From: Aquificaceae bacterium
GTDB lineage: Bacteria > Aquificota > Aquificia > Aquificales > Aquificaceae
NCBI GenBank assembly: GCA_015487835.1
Contig: WFOY01000025.1
Span: 1 to 7,118 of the forward strand
Reading direction: 5' to 3'
Length of the DNA: 7,118 nucleotides
The notes below the pieces were generated by a model. The model worked only from the letters and a program-made list of their open reading frames with translations. It was not told the DNA's origin and searched no databases. The translations under genes were made by a program, and so were the position numbers. This document shows, piece by piece, positions 6,846-7,118 of this stretch; position 1 is the stretch's first letter; every line of letters starts with the position of its first letter.

Positions 6846-7118
6846 TCAGCACCTGTTCCTGCTAAGGAGTCTGTCGAGGATTATGGCGGCCGCGTTTCTC
6901 ACAGATAGGTGGTTCCAGTCTCCAGCCCCGTAGATGGGTTCGAGTATGTAATCGAAGGTCTTCATAAGGTCGGGTGGTATGCCGTAACCTGTGCCGAAGA
7001 GGATCAGGAAATCTCTGTCCTTCCTCTCTATCATCTCCCTCAGATCCCCGTAGCTGATAGTATCGGGATACTTCCTGGCATCGGTCCCAACGATCAGAGG
7101 TCTCCTGCCCCTTTCCTC
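6846..7118 (-). CDS. SPOUT-type RNA methyltransferase domain (C-terminal part, cut by the window edge)
   Basis: Only the last 90 residues are inside the window; the frame stays open to the right edge, so an internal ATG at 7034 is not the true start. The visible protein begins EERGRRPLIVGTDARKYPDT, then FLILFGTGYGIPPDLM, then ILEPIYGAGDWNHLSVRNAA near the end. The GTGxG loop and the NHLSVRxAxAIILDRLL ending resemble the SAM-dependent RNA methyltransferase domain of the T. maritima TM1570 type (Methyltrn_RNA_4). In SPOUT enzymes the C-terminal trefoil knot binds S-adenosylmethionine, and these segments would form it. The domain occurs alone or fused behind TrmD; which applies cannot be seen here. 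The RNA target is unknown. It lies 3 bp upstream of mraY in the same direction, so the two are probably co-transcribed. Confidence 0.82.
   Translation of the reverse strand, partial: EERGRRPLIVGTDARKYPDTISYGDLREMIERKDRDFLILFGTGYGIPPDLMKTFDYILEPIYGAGDWNHLSVRNAAAIILDRLLSRNRC

Noticed and set aside
6846..7034. Treating the minus-strand frame at the right edge as a complete 62-residue gene
   Set aside because: The frame continues open to 7118, and the upstream codons encode conserved domain sequence (RPLIVGTDARKYPDTISY).

Overview
The window looks like chromosomal DNA from a thermophilic member of the Aquificota (Aquifex/Hydrogenobacter/Thermocrinis-like). Three things point there. The MraY protein has the same length (359 aa) and the same catalytic residue numbering (D117, D118, D265) as I recall for the crystallised Aquifex aeolicus enzyme. 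The codon use is thermophile-like: mostly AGG/AGA for Arg, frequent ATA for Ile, and purine-rich coding strands. The genes are packed with almost no intergenic space. G+C looks a little above half by eye, higher than I remember for Aquifex itself, so genus and species are not assigned.

Layout: positions 1-44 hold no gene but an AT-rich, promoter-like stretch. From 45 to 5770 seven genes run on the + strand as one apparent transcription unit: gatC, recA, a PilT/PilU-family ATPase, cmk, pgsA, recJ and a DUF2227-type membrane protein. The largest gap is 11 bp, and four junctions overlap (38, 17, 4 and 14 bp). From 5763 to the right edge the minus strand carries mraY and, upstream of it, the C-terminal part of a SPOUT-type RNA methyltransferase that runs off the window. 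The two convoys converge and overlap by 8 bp at their stop codons. No RNA gene, mobile element, CRISPR array or convincing intrinsic terminator was seen.

Function: the + strand operon mixes translation (GatC), recombination and repair (RecA, RecJ), type IV pilus retraction (PilT/PilU), pyrimidine nucleotide supply (Cmk) and phospholipid synthesis (PgsA). RecA, RecJ and a pilus-retraction ATPase together could serve DNA uptake and recombination, but this is inference from gene order. The minus-strand pair combines RNA methylation with the first membrane step of peptidoglycan synthesis. The window is mostly conserved housekeeping. The least characterised elements are the DUF2227 protein translationally coupled to recJ, the recA/pilT dual-coding overlap with its TTG start, and the SPOUT domain at the edge. 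I do not see a clearly new multi-gene system.
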